A stretch of DNA of 64,000 bases from CAYWCV01 sp964629885 (GTDB lineage Bacteria; Bacteroidota; Rhodothermia; Balneolales; CAYWCV01): positions 1 through 64,000 of the forward strand of contig CAZVRJ010000001.1 of NCBI GenBank assembly GCA_964629885.1, given 5' to 3'. The notes under the pieces are model-generated. The model was not told where the DNA came from. It worked only from the letters and a program-made list of their open reading frames with translations, and did not search any database. Of the stretch, positions 43,011-52,469 are shown piece after piece. Both the position numbers and the translations under genes were made by a program. Each line of letters opens with the position of its first letter. Position 1 is the first letter of the stretch.

Positions 43011-45350
43011 TTATTTGAATGCAAACCTATAACCGGCTTGTACGCGGTTGAACCTGAACAGGTTCATGTTCATGTACTCAACAAATACGGCGTTCTTCTC
43101 GCCAATAGACTTCTCGGCTCCAACCAAAAGGTTAAATGTGCCTTGAACGCCTTTAACTCCTGATGGTGGCTCACTGAATCCCAATATGCCCAAACCAAAA
43201 CCAGCGTATGGACGCCATGGGTCGAAAGAGTCGACTCGTATGTCAGTGATGAGGTTTAAGTTCATGTTGTAAGATATCGTGTTGAAGAAGCCAAGTGTTG
43301 CATCGGGTGCAAGAGTGAAACGTCCACCAAACACATCACCGTAATCGGCGCGAACACCAAGAAGGAACTGGAAAGGCTTACCTGCCAAATTGAAGCCGGC
43401 AGTTGCACTCAAGCCCTCGAGATTTAATTTCTCGATGGTGTTGGGATCGCGTGATTCATTCTGTGTCGATGAGGTATTAGATGTGACAACTTGTTGGCTG
43501 CCACCCACTGTAGTACTCTGGCTGTCTAGGCGCTTTTGAAGGTCAGCAACTTGTCGTTCTAGCGATTTCACGGTGTCATTTTGCTGATCAGCAATTTTCT
43601 GCAATACCCGATCTTCGATGGCCTTCTCGTCAACTTTTTGCACCTCAGCACCTTCAACTTTGATTTGCAGTTCATTACGTCCAGCTTCTTGACGCTGTTG
43701 TATTTCTCTATAAACTACCACTGTGTCGATGCGGGAAGCGCGAGTATTAGAAGAAATGATGCCGTTTTCCCTAAGCGTTTCGCGCAGTATGGATTGGATC
43801 ATTGATCTTAATTGTTCTATGTCCATGGAGTTCAAACTCGAACTGCGGGCTGACTCTTCAGACACCACCTTCATCGTGCTCGTTTTTCCAAAGCGGATGT
43901 AAACTTCACCGTCTTCAAGAATTGGGATCGTGATAAACTTCGGTGCATCGGTCTTTGAATCGGTCTTTGAATCCGTTTTTGTAGTCGTTGTAGATTTTGA
44001 CTGTTCGTGGGCTATCTGCTCACGCAGATCGATTACTTCGCGGTCGTGTTCTACAGTAACTTCTTTGATTTGACCTTCTAAATCTACAAATCGTACTACT
44101 CGGGTCTTACGTTTTGCACCAAGGGCGAAAGACATACCACCACTGAACATCCAACTGTTTGAGATGTTTTCCGTAGAGTTGATGTCACTTATATCATCAC
44201 TGCTTACTAAGATAGCTTTTGCAGAGCCGAACAACTTAAAGTTATCGTTGAGTTTGAGCTCAACCCCACCACCGCCTAAAGCGAATGGTTTGTCTGATGC
44301 AACCCTGCGACCTTCATACTGATTGTTCACATCGATGTATCCGCCACCTATGCTTAAGTAAGGCACAATACCTGTCGATGCGTCGTTGAGACGGAATTTC
44401 ATCTCACCACCATACATAGCAAACTTGTCGAATTTTGTCCACTCGTCTTCTTCAAGACCTCTGAGATAGAATCCCCGTATGCCTACAAATGGCCCAAAGT
44501 CAAATCCAGCACTTCCACCGGCAACCCTTTGGTTGTCACGATATGCTAATTTGTCGTTAAACTGAATTACGCCTACTGTAGGCTCGACGATAAGGCTGAT
44601 ACCCCTGAAGCCACCACTGAACTGTCGTTGCAGATCTTTGTCTAGGTCAGACATATTGGCTGGATTCCTTCCACCAAGATATCCCGTAATGCCTGCAGTA
44701 AGTGCCCAGTTCCCGATTTCTTTATCCTGCACCACCGACCTGTTAATGCCTAGATAAGTCATATTGGCATCGCTCAAAAATGTTTTTGCAGGATTGTAGC
44801 GGTACCAAATATTGTCGACCCCAACATTAAGAGTCAATCTGTCGTCTATGCTGAACTTGAGACCTGCACCACCCGATAGATAGATATGCTCACTTTTGGG
44901 TCGATTCTCAGGATCAATAGCAATAATTCCGGTTCCAGCCGAGATATATGGTATGGCAATTCCAGAACCAATGTTAAACGTCAAATTTCCACCATAGCGA
45001 GTTATGTCAACTTCGCGACGCTGAAAAATAGCTGCGTTAGCAGATGATCTGGGAAAAGCGACTTCGTCTAAAAAGTCGATTCTACCAATATTAGATTTAA
45101 CATCTGTGCTAATCATGTACAAACCGCTGAGTTCTACGTAGCGACCAAAGCCGAAGCCTAGTTGACCGCCGTACATGTAGCCACCATCTAAACCCGATTG
45201 CTTGTTCCAAGACATGGCGCTTCCAGTTGGACTCAAACTGTAACTCACTCCCCTTACTTGAGCAGACACCAGTCCGGGAAATGCGATGATGGCAGCAAGA
45301 ATAGCTGTCATAATCAGCGTAGTGCCATAGTAGCTCTTTATTGATTTCAT
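43011..45350 (-). CDS. Large outer-membrane protein with two beta-barrel-like parts joined by a coiled coil
   Basis: A 779-aa exported protein. Signal peptide 1-30 (ending LVSAQ). Residues about 31-430 contain two successive barrel-like repeats of similar design (IPYISAGTGII / IVPYLSIGGGYIDV, GGAGLKFSIDDRLTLNVG / GGGGVELKLNDNFKLFGS), suggesting an internal duplication. Then a Ser/Thr/Lys-rich linker, a coiled coil (AIEDRVLQKIADQQ, SLERQVADLQKRLDSQ near 590-625) and a C-terminal barrel (about 655-779: PYAGFGLGILGF, FRFNRVQAGYRFAFK). The coiled coil may span the periplasm. A good Shine-Dalgarno AGGAG sits five bases before ATG 45350. No specific family was recognised. Confidence 0.72.
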   Translation of the reverse strand: MKSIKSYYGTTLIMTAILAAIIAFPGLVSAQVRGVSYSLSPTGSAMSWNKQSGLDGGYMYGGQLGFGFGRYVELSGLYMISTDVKSNIGRIDFLDEVAFPRSSANAAIFQRREVDITRYGGNLTFNIGSGIAIPYISAGTGIIAIDPENRPKSEHIYLSGGAGLKFSIDDRLTLNVGVDNIWYRYNPAKTFLSDANMTYLGINRSVVQDKEIGNWALTAGITGYLGGRNPANMSDLDKDLQRQFSGGFRGISLIVEPTVGVIQFNDKLAYRDNQRVAGGSAGFDFGPFVGIRGFYLRGLEEDEWTKFDKFAMYGGEMKFRLNDASTGIVPYLSIGGGYIDVNNQYEGRRVASDKPFALGGGGVELKLNDNFKLFGSAKAILVSSDDISDINSTENISNSWMFSGGMSFALGAKRKTRVVRFVDLEGQIKEVTVEHDREVIDLREQIAHEQSKSTTTTKTDSKTDSKTDAPKFITIPILEDGEVYIRFGKTSTMKVVSEESARSSSLNSMDIEQLRSMIQSILRETLRENGIISSNTRASRIDTVVVYREIQQRQEAGRNELQIKVEGAEVQKVDEKAIEDRVLQKIADQQNDTVKSLERQVADLQKRLDSQSTTVGGSQQVVTSNTSSTQNESRDPNTIEKLNLEGLSATAGFNLAGKPFQFLLGVRADYGDVFGGRFTLAPDATLGFFNTISYNMNLNLITDIRVDSFDPWRPYAGFGLGILGFSEPPSGVKGVQGTFNLLVGAEKSIGEKNAVFVEYMNMNLFRFNRVQAGYRFAFK

Positions 45351-45387
45351 AGTTCTCCTATTGTTCTGTTACTAACACTGCTTAATT

Positions 45388-45397
45388 GCAAAATACG
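45388..45397 (-). promoter_or_regulatory. Candidate promoter element of the 779-aa protein gene
   Basis: CGTATTTTGC on the minus strand, 37 nt before ATG 45350, is identical over ten bases to the element before secA. It resembles a TAnnTTTG -7 box lacking one T. No clear -33 element. Confidence 0.28.
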
Positions 45398-45481
45398 ACT
45401 GATCAGAGCCATGTTATCACAACGCAATACCATATATAACTCTGTTTTGTCCGAATAGTTCCTATTTTACGGCCCTTACGG

Positions 45482-45489
45482 TATATTTG
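45482..45489 (+). promoter_or_regulatory. Candidate cca promoter element
   Basis: TATATTTG exactly matches the Bacteroidota -7 consensus TAnnTTTG, 75 nt before the cca start. The nearest upstream TTTG is 32 nt away, farther than usual, so the call is weak. A run of ten T residues (45539-45548) lies closer to the start. Confidence 0.3.
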
Positions 45490-45564
45490 AGACTCATTAC
45501 CATGTAGGGATACCCGATCGTTATCTAAGTTATACCTATTTTTTTTTTACCCCAAATCCGAATC

Positions 45565-46998
45565 ATGTTCGGCGATCTAAATCCCTCTTATAGTAGCCTA
45601 TTCAGCACCATTTCAGATGTTGGTGAAGAGCTAGGCTTCAAGGTGTACGTGGTCGGTGGCTTTGTAAGAGACTACTACTTGAACCGGATCGAAAAAGATG
45701 GTGTTGCCGATATCGACATCATGACCATCGGATCTGGCTTAAAGCTTGCGAGTGATGTCGCTAAGAAGCTTAAGGTGAGATCGGTAAATGAATTTAAACA
45801 GTTTGGAACGGCACACTTCAGCTACAAGAACATGTCGGTTGAGTTCGTCGGCGCCCGCAGGGAGAGTTACCGTCGCGAATCGCGAAAGCCCATAGTCGAA
45901 GACGGATCTCTCGGAGATGACCAACAACGACGCGATTTCACCATCAATGCACTGTCGTGGTCGTTGAACAAAGATGAGTATGGCTTGTTGCTCGACCCCT
46001 ACGGTGGTATTCAAGATCTTCAGAACGGGATCATCCGCACTCCCATCGATCCTGTGGTCACGTTTAATGACGATCCCTTACGTATGTTGCGGGCAATCCG
46101 CTTTGCCGGTCAACTTAACTTCTACATTGAAGAGACCACCTTCAACGGTATCGTAGAGTGTGCCGACCGCATCACGATCATTTCGCAGGAACGCATCACC
46201 GAAGAGCTCAACAAGATGCTCGCCTGCAGCAAGCCGTCGATTCCACTAGCCCTGCTCTTTAAGACCGGGCTGCTCAAGTACATCTTCCCGGAATTATTGG
46301 CATTGCACGGAGTAGACGAGGTGAATGGGCACCGCCATAAAGACAACTTCTGGCACACCTTGGAAGTGGTCGACAACATTGTTCCACACACCGACAACCT
46401 TTGGCTGCGTTGGGCGGCACTACTCCATGACATCGCCAAACCACCGACTAAAAAGTTTGACCCACGAGAGGGTTGGACCTTTCACGGACACGACGCTCTC
46501 GGCGCACGTTGGGTGAAGAACATCTTCCGCAGATTCGGCCTACCGATGGACGACCGCATGAAGTATGTGGCCAAGTTGGTGAGGCTACATCTTCGTCCCA
46601 TTGCGTTGGCAAGCGAAGTCGTGACCGACAGCGCGGTGCGCAGACTCATTTTCGACGCAGGCGACGATATCGACGATTTGATGACGCTCTGCCGTGCCGA
46701 TATCACCAGCAAGAACCACGAAAAGGTGAATAGGTACTTGCGAAATTTTGACCGAGTAGCCGATAAAATAATTGAGGTTGAGGAAAAAGACCGTTTGCGT
46801 AACTGGCAACCACCGGTCGATGGGAATGAAATCATGGAGACGCTTGGTTTAGAGCCAGGTAAGAAAGTCGGACTCATAAAAAAAGCTATCGAAGAGGCCA
46901 TCCTGAATGGCGATATTCCGAACGAGCACGACGCCGCTTTCGAATTTATGATGAAACACAAAGACCAAATCCTCGAGGGGAACCATGGAGCAGGCTGA
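45565..46998 (+). CDS. cca: CCA tRNA nucleotidyltransferase / poly(A) polymerase family protein with HD domain
   Basis: A 477-aa class II nucleotidyltransferase. The head domain has VVGGFVRDYYL and the catalytic acids in ADIDIMT; RRDFTINALSW and DDPLRMLRAIRFAGQL are typical of the tRNA nucleotidyltransferase/poly(A) polymerase family. The C-terminal half has an HD domain (LLHDIAKPPTKKF, then the LVRLHLRP region). It adds CCA to tRNA 3' ends or polyadenylates. Which, the sequence does not tell, although the HD-bearing type is more often CCA-adding. The start ATG 45565 is 214 bp from the divergent barrel gene. It overlaps ispE by 14 nt. Confidence 0.93.
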   Translation: MFGDLNPSYSSLFSTISDVGEELGFKVYVVGGFVRDYYLNRIEKDGVADIDIMTIGSGLKLASDVAKKLKVRSVNEFKQFGTAHFSYKNMSVEFVGARRESYRRESRKPIVEDGSLGDDQQRRDFTINALSWSLNKDEYGLLLDPYGGIQDLQNGIIRTPIDPVVTFNDDPLRMLRAIRFAGQLNFYIEETTFNGIVECADRITIISQERITEELNKMLACSKPSIPLALLFKTGLLKYIFPELLALHGVDEVNGHRHKDNFWHTLEVVDNIVPHTDNLWLRWAALLHDIAKPPTKKFDPREGWTFHGHDALGARWVKNIFRRFGLPMDDRMKYVAKLVRLHLRPIALASEVVTDSAVRRLIFDAGDDIDDLMTLCRADITSKNHEKVNRYLRNFDRVADKIIEVEEKDRLRNWQPPVDGNEIMETLGLEPGKKVGLIKKAIEEAILNGDIPNEHDAAFEFMMKHKDQILEGNHGAG

Positions 46999-47866
46999 CC
47001 GTTGGGTAACTCGATCGTATGCCAAAATCAATCTTGGACTTTTTGTGCATGGGCGTATGCCCGACGGATATCATGATATCGAGACAGGCTTTGCTTACAT
47101 CGACTGGAGTGATACGTTTCGAGTAAAAGTGGCCCCACAATCGCGTATTCGTTTTTCAGATCCAGACATTCGTCCAGATGAAACCAACACCGTAGTGAAG
47201 GCATACCGCCTGTTCATGCACGAGTTCGGGTTGTCTCGTAACTACGATATCATGGTGGAAAAATCCATTCCAATGGGTGCTGGTCTCGGCGGAGGTAGCA
47301 GCAACGCTGCCACCATGCTTCGCATCTTGAGCAAGCTCGAAAACCGAAACATCCCACTCGACCGATTGGCCGACACTGGGGCTCTCGTCGGTTCAGATGT
47401 GCCTTTTTTCTTGAGTGGCGACACGGCAATTGGCACCGGCAGAGGAGTAAACTTGAAATCAGCATCCATCCAACCCGACGCTTGGATTTTGACAGTATAC
47501 CCCAATTTCGAGAGCAGCACCACAGAGGCATACCGATATTGCGAACCGAATACCGACCATGAGCTTACAATTGCATCGATTCTGTTAGACACTGATATCG
47601 AAGAGTGGTCTTATCTTCTCACCAACGATCTTGAACCGTCAGTGATGGTGCAGCACCCCATGATTGGCGATATCAAAGACCAAATGATGGATTTCGGCGC
47701 CATTTATGCTGCGATGTCGGGTAGCGGGTCCTCTGTCTATGGCCTGTTCACGCAAGACTTTGTCGCTCTCAATGCTTGGCACGGATTTATAGATTTAGGG
47801 ATGCGTGGGAACCTGACTAGACCGATGTTCAAACCCGATCCGGGTATCTATGTGGATGAGTCTTGA
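46985..47866 (+). CDS. ispE: 4-diphosphocytidyl-2-C-methyl-D-erythritol kinase
   Basis: A 293-aa GHMP kinase of the non-mevalonate isoprenoid pathway. Start SYAKINLGLFVHGRMPDGYHDI, the ATP loop PMGAGLGGGSSNAATML and the GSDVPFFLSGDTAIGTGRG segment are diagnostic, and the end has AAMSGSGSSVYGLF. It phosphorylates CDP-methylerythritol. It overlaps cca by 14 nt, implying coupling. glgP follows after 110 bp. Confidence 0.95.
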   Translation: MEQADRWVTRSYAKINLGLFVHGRMPDGYHDIETGFAYIDWSDTFRVKVAPQSRIRFSDPDIRPDETNTVVKAYRLFMHEFGLSRNYDIMVEKSIPMGAGLGGGSSNAATMLRILSKLENRNIPLDRLADTGALVGSDVPFFLSGDTAIGTGRGVNLKSASIQPDAWILTVYPNFESSTTEAYRYCEPNTDHELTIASILLDTDIEEWSYLLTNDLEPSVMVQHPMIGDIKDQMMDFGAIYAAMSGSGSSVYGLFTQDFVALNAWHGFIDLGMRGNLTRPMFKPDPGIYVDES

Positions 47867-47903
47867 AACCGCTTCCAGCGATTTAGCCGGCACTTTCTGC
47901 AGA

Positions 47904-47950
47904 AATCAGTATTTTAAAGGTTATATGTCGCCATTTGCGACATACTGATT
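47904..47950 (+). promoter_or_regulatory. Nested inverted repeats upstream of glgP
   Basis: A perfect eight-base stem TATGTCGC / GCGACATA (47924-47931 and 47937-47944) with a five-base loop is embedded in an outer perfect inverted repeat AATCAGTAT / ATACTGATT (47904-47912 and 47942-47950). The two arms share three bases (ATA), so they could be alternatives or a long operator. It ends 26 nt before the glgP start. A role in glycogen phosphorylase control is inference. Confidence 0.5.
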
Positions 47951-47976
47951 CTATCATCTGCACCATTCCCCTATTT

Positions 47977-50433
47977 ATGGAAACGAAAACGATCTCCCCA
48001 AGAACCGGCATGGACGTCGAAAGTCTAGCCATGGATATCCGCAACCACATGCGGTATACCTTAGCAAAGGACAACTTTTCTGCCAACGACTGGGATCGTT
48101 ACAGAAGCCTTGTTCTCTCAGTACTCGATCGTCTACATGACAAGTGGATACTGACGCAGCAGAAGTATTACGAAAAGGATGTCAAGAGGGTTTACTATAT
48201 ATCGATGGAGTTCCTTATCGGACGTCAGCTCGACAACGCACTGTTGAATTTGGGGATCAAAGAAGAGGTCAAAAAAGCCCTTGAAGAGGTCGGATTTAAT
48301 TATGATGAACTCCGCGACGCTGAATGGGATGCGGGTCTAGGTAACGGTGGTCTCGGCCGCTTAGCAGCCTGCTTCCTCGACTCAATGGCCACCATGGGGC
48401 TACCCGGCTACGGCTACGGTATCCGATACGACTATGGCATCTTCTACCAGAAAATTATTGATGGCTTCCAGGTTGAGTCGCCCGATATGTGGTTGCGATT
48501 CGGAAATCCTTGGGACATCGTGCGCCCTAAATTGACCTATCCAATTAACTTTTATGGTGAAGTTGTATCAAAGACCACCGCAAGCGGCAAACTACAATTC
48601 GAGTGGAGAAACACGGAAAAGGTAATTGCTGTTGCCTACGACACCCCTGTGCCTGGTTTTAACAACGATGTTGTCAACAACTTGCGCCTTTGGAAGGCCA
48701 GTGCCTCAAAGTCGATCGATCTGCACGTGTTCAACCAAGGCGACTACGTGAACGCTATTCGTGACATCGAACTTCAGGAGAATATTTCGCGTGTTCTATA
48801 TCCAAACGACAAAGTGTTCGTGGGTATGGAACTACGCTTGAAGCAGGAGTATTTCCTCGTTTCAGCCACATTACAGGATATTATCCGCCGATTCAAAAAG
48901 CAGTACAGCGACTTCAGGCTACTTCCCGATAAAGTGGCCATCCAGTGCAACGATACGCACCCGAATTTGGCAATTCCAGAGTTGATGCGCATTCTCGTCG
49001 ACATCGAGGGACTCGACTGGGACACCAGCTGGGACATTACAACGCGCACTATTGCCTATACCAACCATACCATCCTTCCTGAGGCTCTTGAGAAGTGGCC
49101 TGTCACCCTGTTGCGCACACTATTGCCTCGACACCTGCAAATCATCTTCGAAATCAACAACCGTTTCCTTGGAAATGTGCGCAACCACTTTGGTGAAGAT
49201 GTGAATCGCATTCGTCGCATGAGTATTATCGGCGAAGGTGAGAAACCTATGGTTCAGATGGCGAACCTTGGCATTGTGGGCTCGCATAAGGTAAACGGTG
49301 TTTCCGCTTTGCACACCGATCTGTTGAAAAAGACCATTTTCAAGGATTTCCACGAAATGTGGCCCAACAAGTTCGTGAACATGACGAACGGAATCACCCA
49401 GAGAAGATGGCTTAACCAGTGCAATCCAAAGTTGTCGTCATTAATCAACGAAACCGTTGGTTCAGAATGGTATTATGACCTCAGCACGTTGGTGCAGCTT
49501 GAACCTCATGCAAACAAGGCTGCATTCCGTAAAAAGTTTGCCTCTGTAAAACACGCGAACAAGGTAGTACTCGCTAGTTATATAAAAGAGAAATACAACA
49601 TCGATTTAAATTTGGACTCGATCTTCGACATTCAAATTAAGCGTATGCACGAGTACAAGCGCCAATTGATGGCCATCTTTCACGCCATCACCTTGTACAA
49701 TAGGATCAAAGCGAGCCCAAATGCTCCATTCCAACCACGAACCATCATTTTTGGTGGAAAAGCGGCTCCAGGCTATGCCATGGCCAAGCTGCATATTAAA
49801 CTTATTAATGATGTGGCAGAAGTGATCAACAATGATCCGGTGGTGGGCAACAAATTGAAGGTGGTCTTCATGGCCAATTACAGTGTTACTCTGGCCGAGA
49901 TGTTAATTCCAGCCGCAGAACTCAGCGAGCAGATCTCCACTGCTGGTATGGAAGCATCGGGTACAGGCAATATGAAGTTTGCCCTCAACGGTGCACTAAC
50001 TATTGGAACGATGGACGGTGCCAACGTAGAAATGAGCGAGGAAATAGGCGAGGAGAATATGTTCATCTTCGGCTTAAACGTCGATGGGGTAGCCAATTTA
50101 CGTCAGAGTGGGTACAATCCGCATGATGTATACAACTCGAACGCAGAGCTCAAGCTTGTGATCGACCAACTACAAAGTGGTTACTTCAATCCTGACAAGA
50201 CGGATTTGTACCATGCTATTGTCCATGCACTGATGAGCGAGGGCGACTACTTTTTGGTAATGGCCGATTTTGATGACTATCTACGTGCTCAAGCCGATGT
50301 CGAGAAGCTATATGCCGATACCGAGAAGTGGAACAAGATGGCCATCTTGAATGTGGCTCGTGTGGGCAAATTCAGTTCAGATCGCACTATTAGCGACTAC
50401 GCCCGCGAAATCTGGAACACAAAGCCCGTGTGA
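47977..50433 (+). CDS. glgP: Glycogen/maltodextrin phosphorylase
   Basis: An 818-aa GT35 enzyme that releases glucose 1-phosphate from alpha-1,4-glucans using pyridoxal phosphate. The frame is open from TTG 47935, but ATG 47977 is the first ATG and lies after the nested inverted repeat. YYISMEFLIGRQLDNALLN, AGLGNGGLGRLAACFLDSMA, VAIQCNDTHPNLAIPELMR and the PLP-lysine region EASGTGNMKFALNGALTIGT are all present. With glgB, malQ and the GlgA-like protein it completes a glycogen turnover set in the window. The next gene, tonB, converges after 30 bp. Confidence 0.96.
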   Translation: METKTISPRTGMDVESLAMDIRNHMRYTLAKDNFSANDWDRYRSLVLSVLDRLHDKWILTQQKYYEKDVKRVYYISMEFLIGRQLDNALLNLGIKEEVKKALEEVGFNYDELRDAEWDAGLGNGGLGRLAACFLDSMATMGLPGYGYGIRYDYGIFYQKIIDGFQVESPDMWLRFGNPWDIVRPKLTYPINFYGEVVSKTTASGKLQFEWRNTEKVIAVAYDTPVPGFNNDVVNNLRLWKASASKSIDLHVFNQGDYVNAIRDIELQENISRVLYPNDKVFVGMELRLKQEYFLVSATLQDIIRRFKKQYSDFRLLPDKVAIQCNDTHPNLAIPELMRILVDIEGLDWDTSWDITTRTIAYTNHTILPEALEKWPVTLLRTLLPRHLQIIFEINNRFLGNVRNHFGEDVNRIRRMSIIGEGEKPMVQMANLGIVGSHKVNGVSALHTDLLKKTIFKDFHEMWPNKFVNMTNGITQRRWLNQCNPKLSSLINETVGSEWYYDLSTLVQLEPHANKAAFRKKFASVKHANKVVLASYIKEKYNIDLNLDSIFDIQIKRMHEYKRQLMAIFHAITLYNRIKASPNAPFQPRTIIFGGKAAPGYAMAKLHIKLINDVAEVINNDPVVGNKLKVVFMANYSVTLAEMLIPAAELSEQISTAGMEASGTGNMKFALNGALTIGTMDGANVEMSEEIGEENMFIFGLNVDGVANLRQSGYNPHDVYNSNAELKLVIDQLQSGYFNPDKTDLYHAIVHALMSEGDYFLVMADFDDYLRAQADVEKLYADTEKWNKMAILNVARVGKFSSDRTISDYAREIWNTKPV

Positions 50434-50463
50434 TTTTGCCGAAAAATCTTTTGGGGGAATCTA

Positions 50464-51273
50464 TTAACGCAGCACGAAACGGAACGTGATAGTGCCCCAT
50501 TGGGGCTCTTGCGGCACACCGCTTGGTAGGCGTGCGAAACGCCAGCTGCGGATAGTGGAAAGAACCTCTTTCTCGAGCGACGGACTCATCTTACGAAGTG
50601 GTACGATCTGATTCACGCGACCATCGGGCATCACCTGGAATCGTACCGATATAACCGCCTCAACCTCTTCGTTGTAATTCGGCATGGGCTGCTGAAGCGG
50701 GGCCCTCACAATATCGCCTTCCCATTCAAGCGAGAATGGAGCCGCTTTGGTCGGATCGTTGGCGGTGCCCTGGTCGGCCGCTGCACCCGTTGTGCCACGG
50801 ATATCGCCGCTACGCTGGGCGCCTTCCTGCTGCGTTGGAGCTTGTTGTGTTCGGGGTGGAACGGTAACCTCTTGGCGCTGACGATCGGTGGTACGGTCGG
50901 GATTCACTCGAGGTGTTTCAGGGGTGCGGATGATGTCGTTTTCGACAGGCTGCGTCTGTTTAGGGGCCTCTACGGGTTTGCTGACTTCGTTATTACGCGT
51001 CTCAGGAACCGGCTTAACCTCTTCGACCGGCTTAGGATCAATCGGATCTATTGGCGATGGATTCGGGTTTGTGGCAACAAGCTCGGGCTTATCGATCGAA
51101 AACTGGCTCTGCATGCCATCTTTGAAATCGCCGATGGTCACCTCAAGGTAAGCGTAGCGTTGGGGTTCGGTACCCACAATAATGAACAGCGCAAGTAAGA
51201 ATACAAGGCCATGTATCGCCAGCGAATAGATGACGCCCTCGCGCTCTTCCTTGCTAAAATTGATACGACTCAT
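50464..51273 (-). CDS. TonB-like energy transducer
   Basis: A 269-aa protein: an N-terminal membrane anchor (residues 16-36, IYSLAIHGLVFLLALFII), a Pro/Glu/Lys/Gln-rich periplasmic spacer (about 65-190) and a C-terminal TonB-like domain with ISVRFQVMPDGRVNQIVPLRKMSPSLEKEVLSTIRSWRF. It couples the proton-driven ExbB/ExbD motor to outer-membrane receptors. GGAG lies about nine bases before ATG 51273. It follows exbD by 3 nt and ends the ExbB-ExbD-TonB operon. Confidence 0.92.
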   Translation of the reverse strand: MSRINFSKEEREGVIYSLAIHGLVFLLALFIIVGTEPQRYAYLEVTIGDFKDGMQSQFSIDKPELVATNPNPSPIDPIDPKPVEEVKPVPETRNNEVSKPVEAPKQTQPVENDIIRTPETPRVNPDRTTDRQRQEVTVPPRTQQAPTQQEGAQRSGDIRGTTGAAADQGTANDPTKAAPFSLEWEGDIVRAPLQQPMPNYNEEVEAVISVRFQVMPDGRVNQIVPLRKMSPSLEKEVLSTIRSWRFARLPSGVPQEPQWGTITFRFVLR

Positions 51274-51276
51274 TCA

Positions 51277-51684
51277 TTACTCCTGTTCGGTGGCAATTAC
51301 CGATCTCATCTCTAAGACTTGGCCCATGGTGAGAACGTCCACCAATTTTTGGATGTCAGCCTGCTTGTCGGCTCTAACTACTAACGTAGCCGTAGGATTT
51401 TTCGTATGTTCTTCGCGTATCCTGGCCCGCATCGTCTGCAAGTCGGATGCCTCTCGTCCCATCACATAGTACTTTCCGTCTTTAGTGATGGCCACTTCAA
51501 GGATCTTCGTTTCAGCTGGTGCGCCACTTTCAGCTTGTGGAATTTCAACCTTGATACCGAAGTTGGTCACAAACGATGATGTAAGCAAAAAGAAGATGAG
51601 CAAGAGCATCACAATGTCGGTAAGCGACGAATGTGAGAACATCGATAGGACCTTGGGGCGGGTACTGTCGTCGCGGAAATTCAT
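51277..51684 (-). CDS. exbD: ExbD/TolR family biopolymer transporter
   Basis: A 135-aa protein with the ExbD layout: short cytoplasmic start, one membrane segment (LTDIVMLLLIFFLLTSSFV, about 17-37) preceded by the Asp that carries protons, then a periplasmic domain (VEIPQAESGA, LVVRADKQADIQKLVDVLTMGQ). It overlaps exbB by 4 nt (ATGA) and precedes tonB by 3 nt. It forms the stator with ExbB for TonB-type transport. Confidence 0.94.
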   Translation of the reverse strand: MNFRDDSTRPKVLSMFSHSSLTDIVMLLLIFFLLTSSFVTNFGIKVEIPQAESGAPAETKILEVAITKDGKYYVMGREASDLQTMRARIREEHTKNPTATLVVRADKQADIQKLVDVLTMGQVLEMRSVIATEQE

Positions 51685-52424
51685 CGTACTGGCGGGGTTG
51701 TGGTCGTTTTCTTTGGAGCAGGTGTCTGCAGTAGATCGATGAAATCGGTCGAAGCTGCTTCCAATTCAAAAATCTTACGATTGATTTTAGTGAGCAGGAA
51801 GTTGTAGAACCCATAGGCGATAATACCTACCAACAATCCAAAGGCAGTGGTGATGAGTGCCTCCCAAATACCGCCTGCCAGCATGCTTGGGTTAACCTGT
51901 CCCTCCATAGTCTGGATCTGTTGGAAGGCCTCGATCATACCAGTAACTGTACCCAAGAAGCCCAAAAGGGGCGCTACACCAGCGATGGTCGCAAGCCAAT
52001 CCATCTTGCTTTCGAGACGATATGCTTCAGCCTTGCCTGCCGACATGATAGCATCCTCAATTTCTTTAATCGGGCGTCCTAATCGTTGAAGACCTTTAAC
52101 CAAGATCCTAGCCAGTGGTTTGTCGGTCTGCTCGCAGTAGCGAATGGCTTGACGCACATTGCCTTCGGTGAGCATATCGTGAACATCTGCAAGGAAGCCA
52201 TCCATTTTCATGGATGACTTTGAGATCACTCTCCATCGCTCAACGACCACAATAATGGCAATTACAGACAGCACTGCGATGGGAACCATCAATAAGCCGC
52301 CCTGTACGAGCATGTCGAGCAGAGTCATGCGTTCTGGTTCCGCATATGCCATGCTGAGTGTGTCCATCATGGCTGGATCGATCTGAAAGGCCAATAACAA
52401 GGTGCTGATCATGAAAACAGGCAT
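51681..52424 (-). CDS. exbB: MotA/TolQ/ExbB family proton channel protein
   Basis: A 247-aa membrane protein. Hydrophobic segments lie at the N-terminus, about residues 42-65 (LLMVPIAVLSVIAIIVVV), and in the conserved MotA-ExbB core (WLATIAGVAPLLGFLGTVTGMIEAFQQI and GIWEALITTAFGLLVGIIAYGFYN). It forms the proton-driven motor with ExbD. It lies 45 nt downstream of the HU-SPOR gene and 4-nt overlaps exbD. TolQ-like division function and ExbB-like transport function cannot be distinguished here. Confidence 0.94.
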   Translation of the reverse strand: MPVFMISTLLLAFQIDPAMMDTLSMAYAEPERMTLLDMLVQGGLLMVPIAVLSVIAIIVVVERWRVISKSSMKMDGFLADVHDMLTEGNVRQAIRYCEQTDKPLARILVKGLQRLGRPIKEIEDAIMSAGKAEAYRLESKMDWLATIAGVAPLLGFLGTVTGMIEAFQQIQTMEGQVNPSMLAGGIWEALITTAFGLLVGIIAYGFYNFLLTKINRKIFELEAASTDFIDLLQTPAPKKTTTTPPVR

Positions 52425-52469
52425 TAGAGGGTATGAATTTTAGAATATAACGCTTTTTGTTAGCTCAAA

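Noticed and set aside
42810..43163. Plus-strand 117-aa frame with ALD and SKASRATRAS repeats
   Set aside because: It is created by the inverted-repeat array and overlaps two supported genes; composition is that of repeat DNA.
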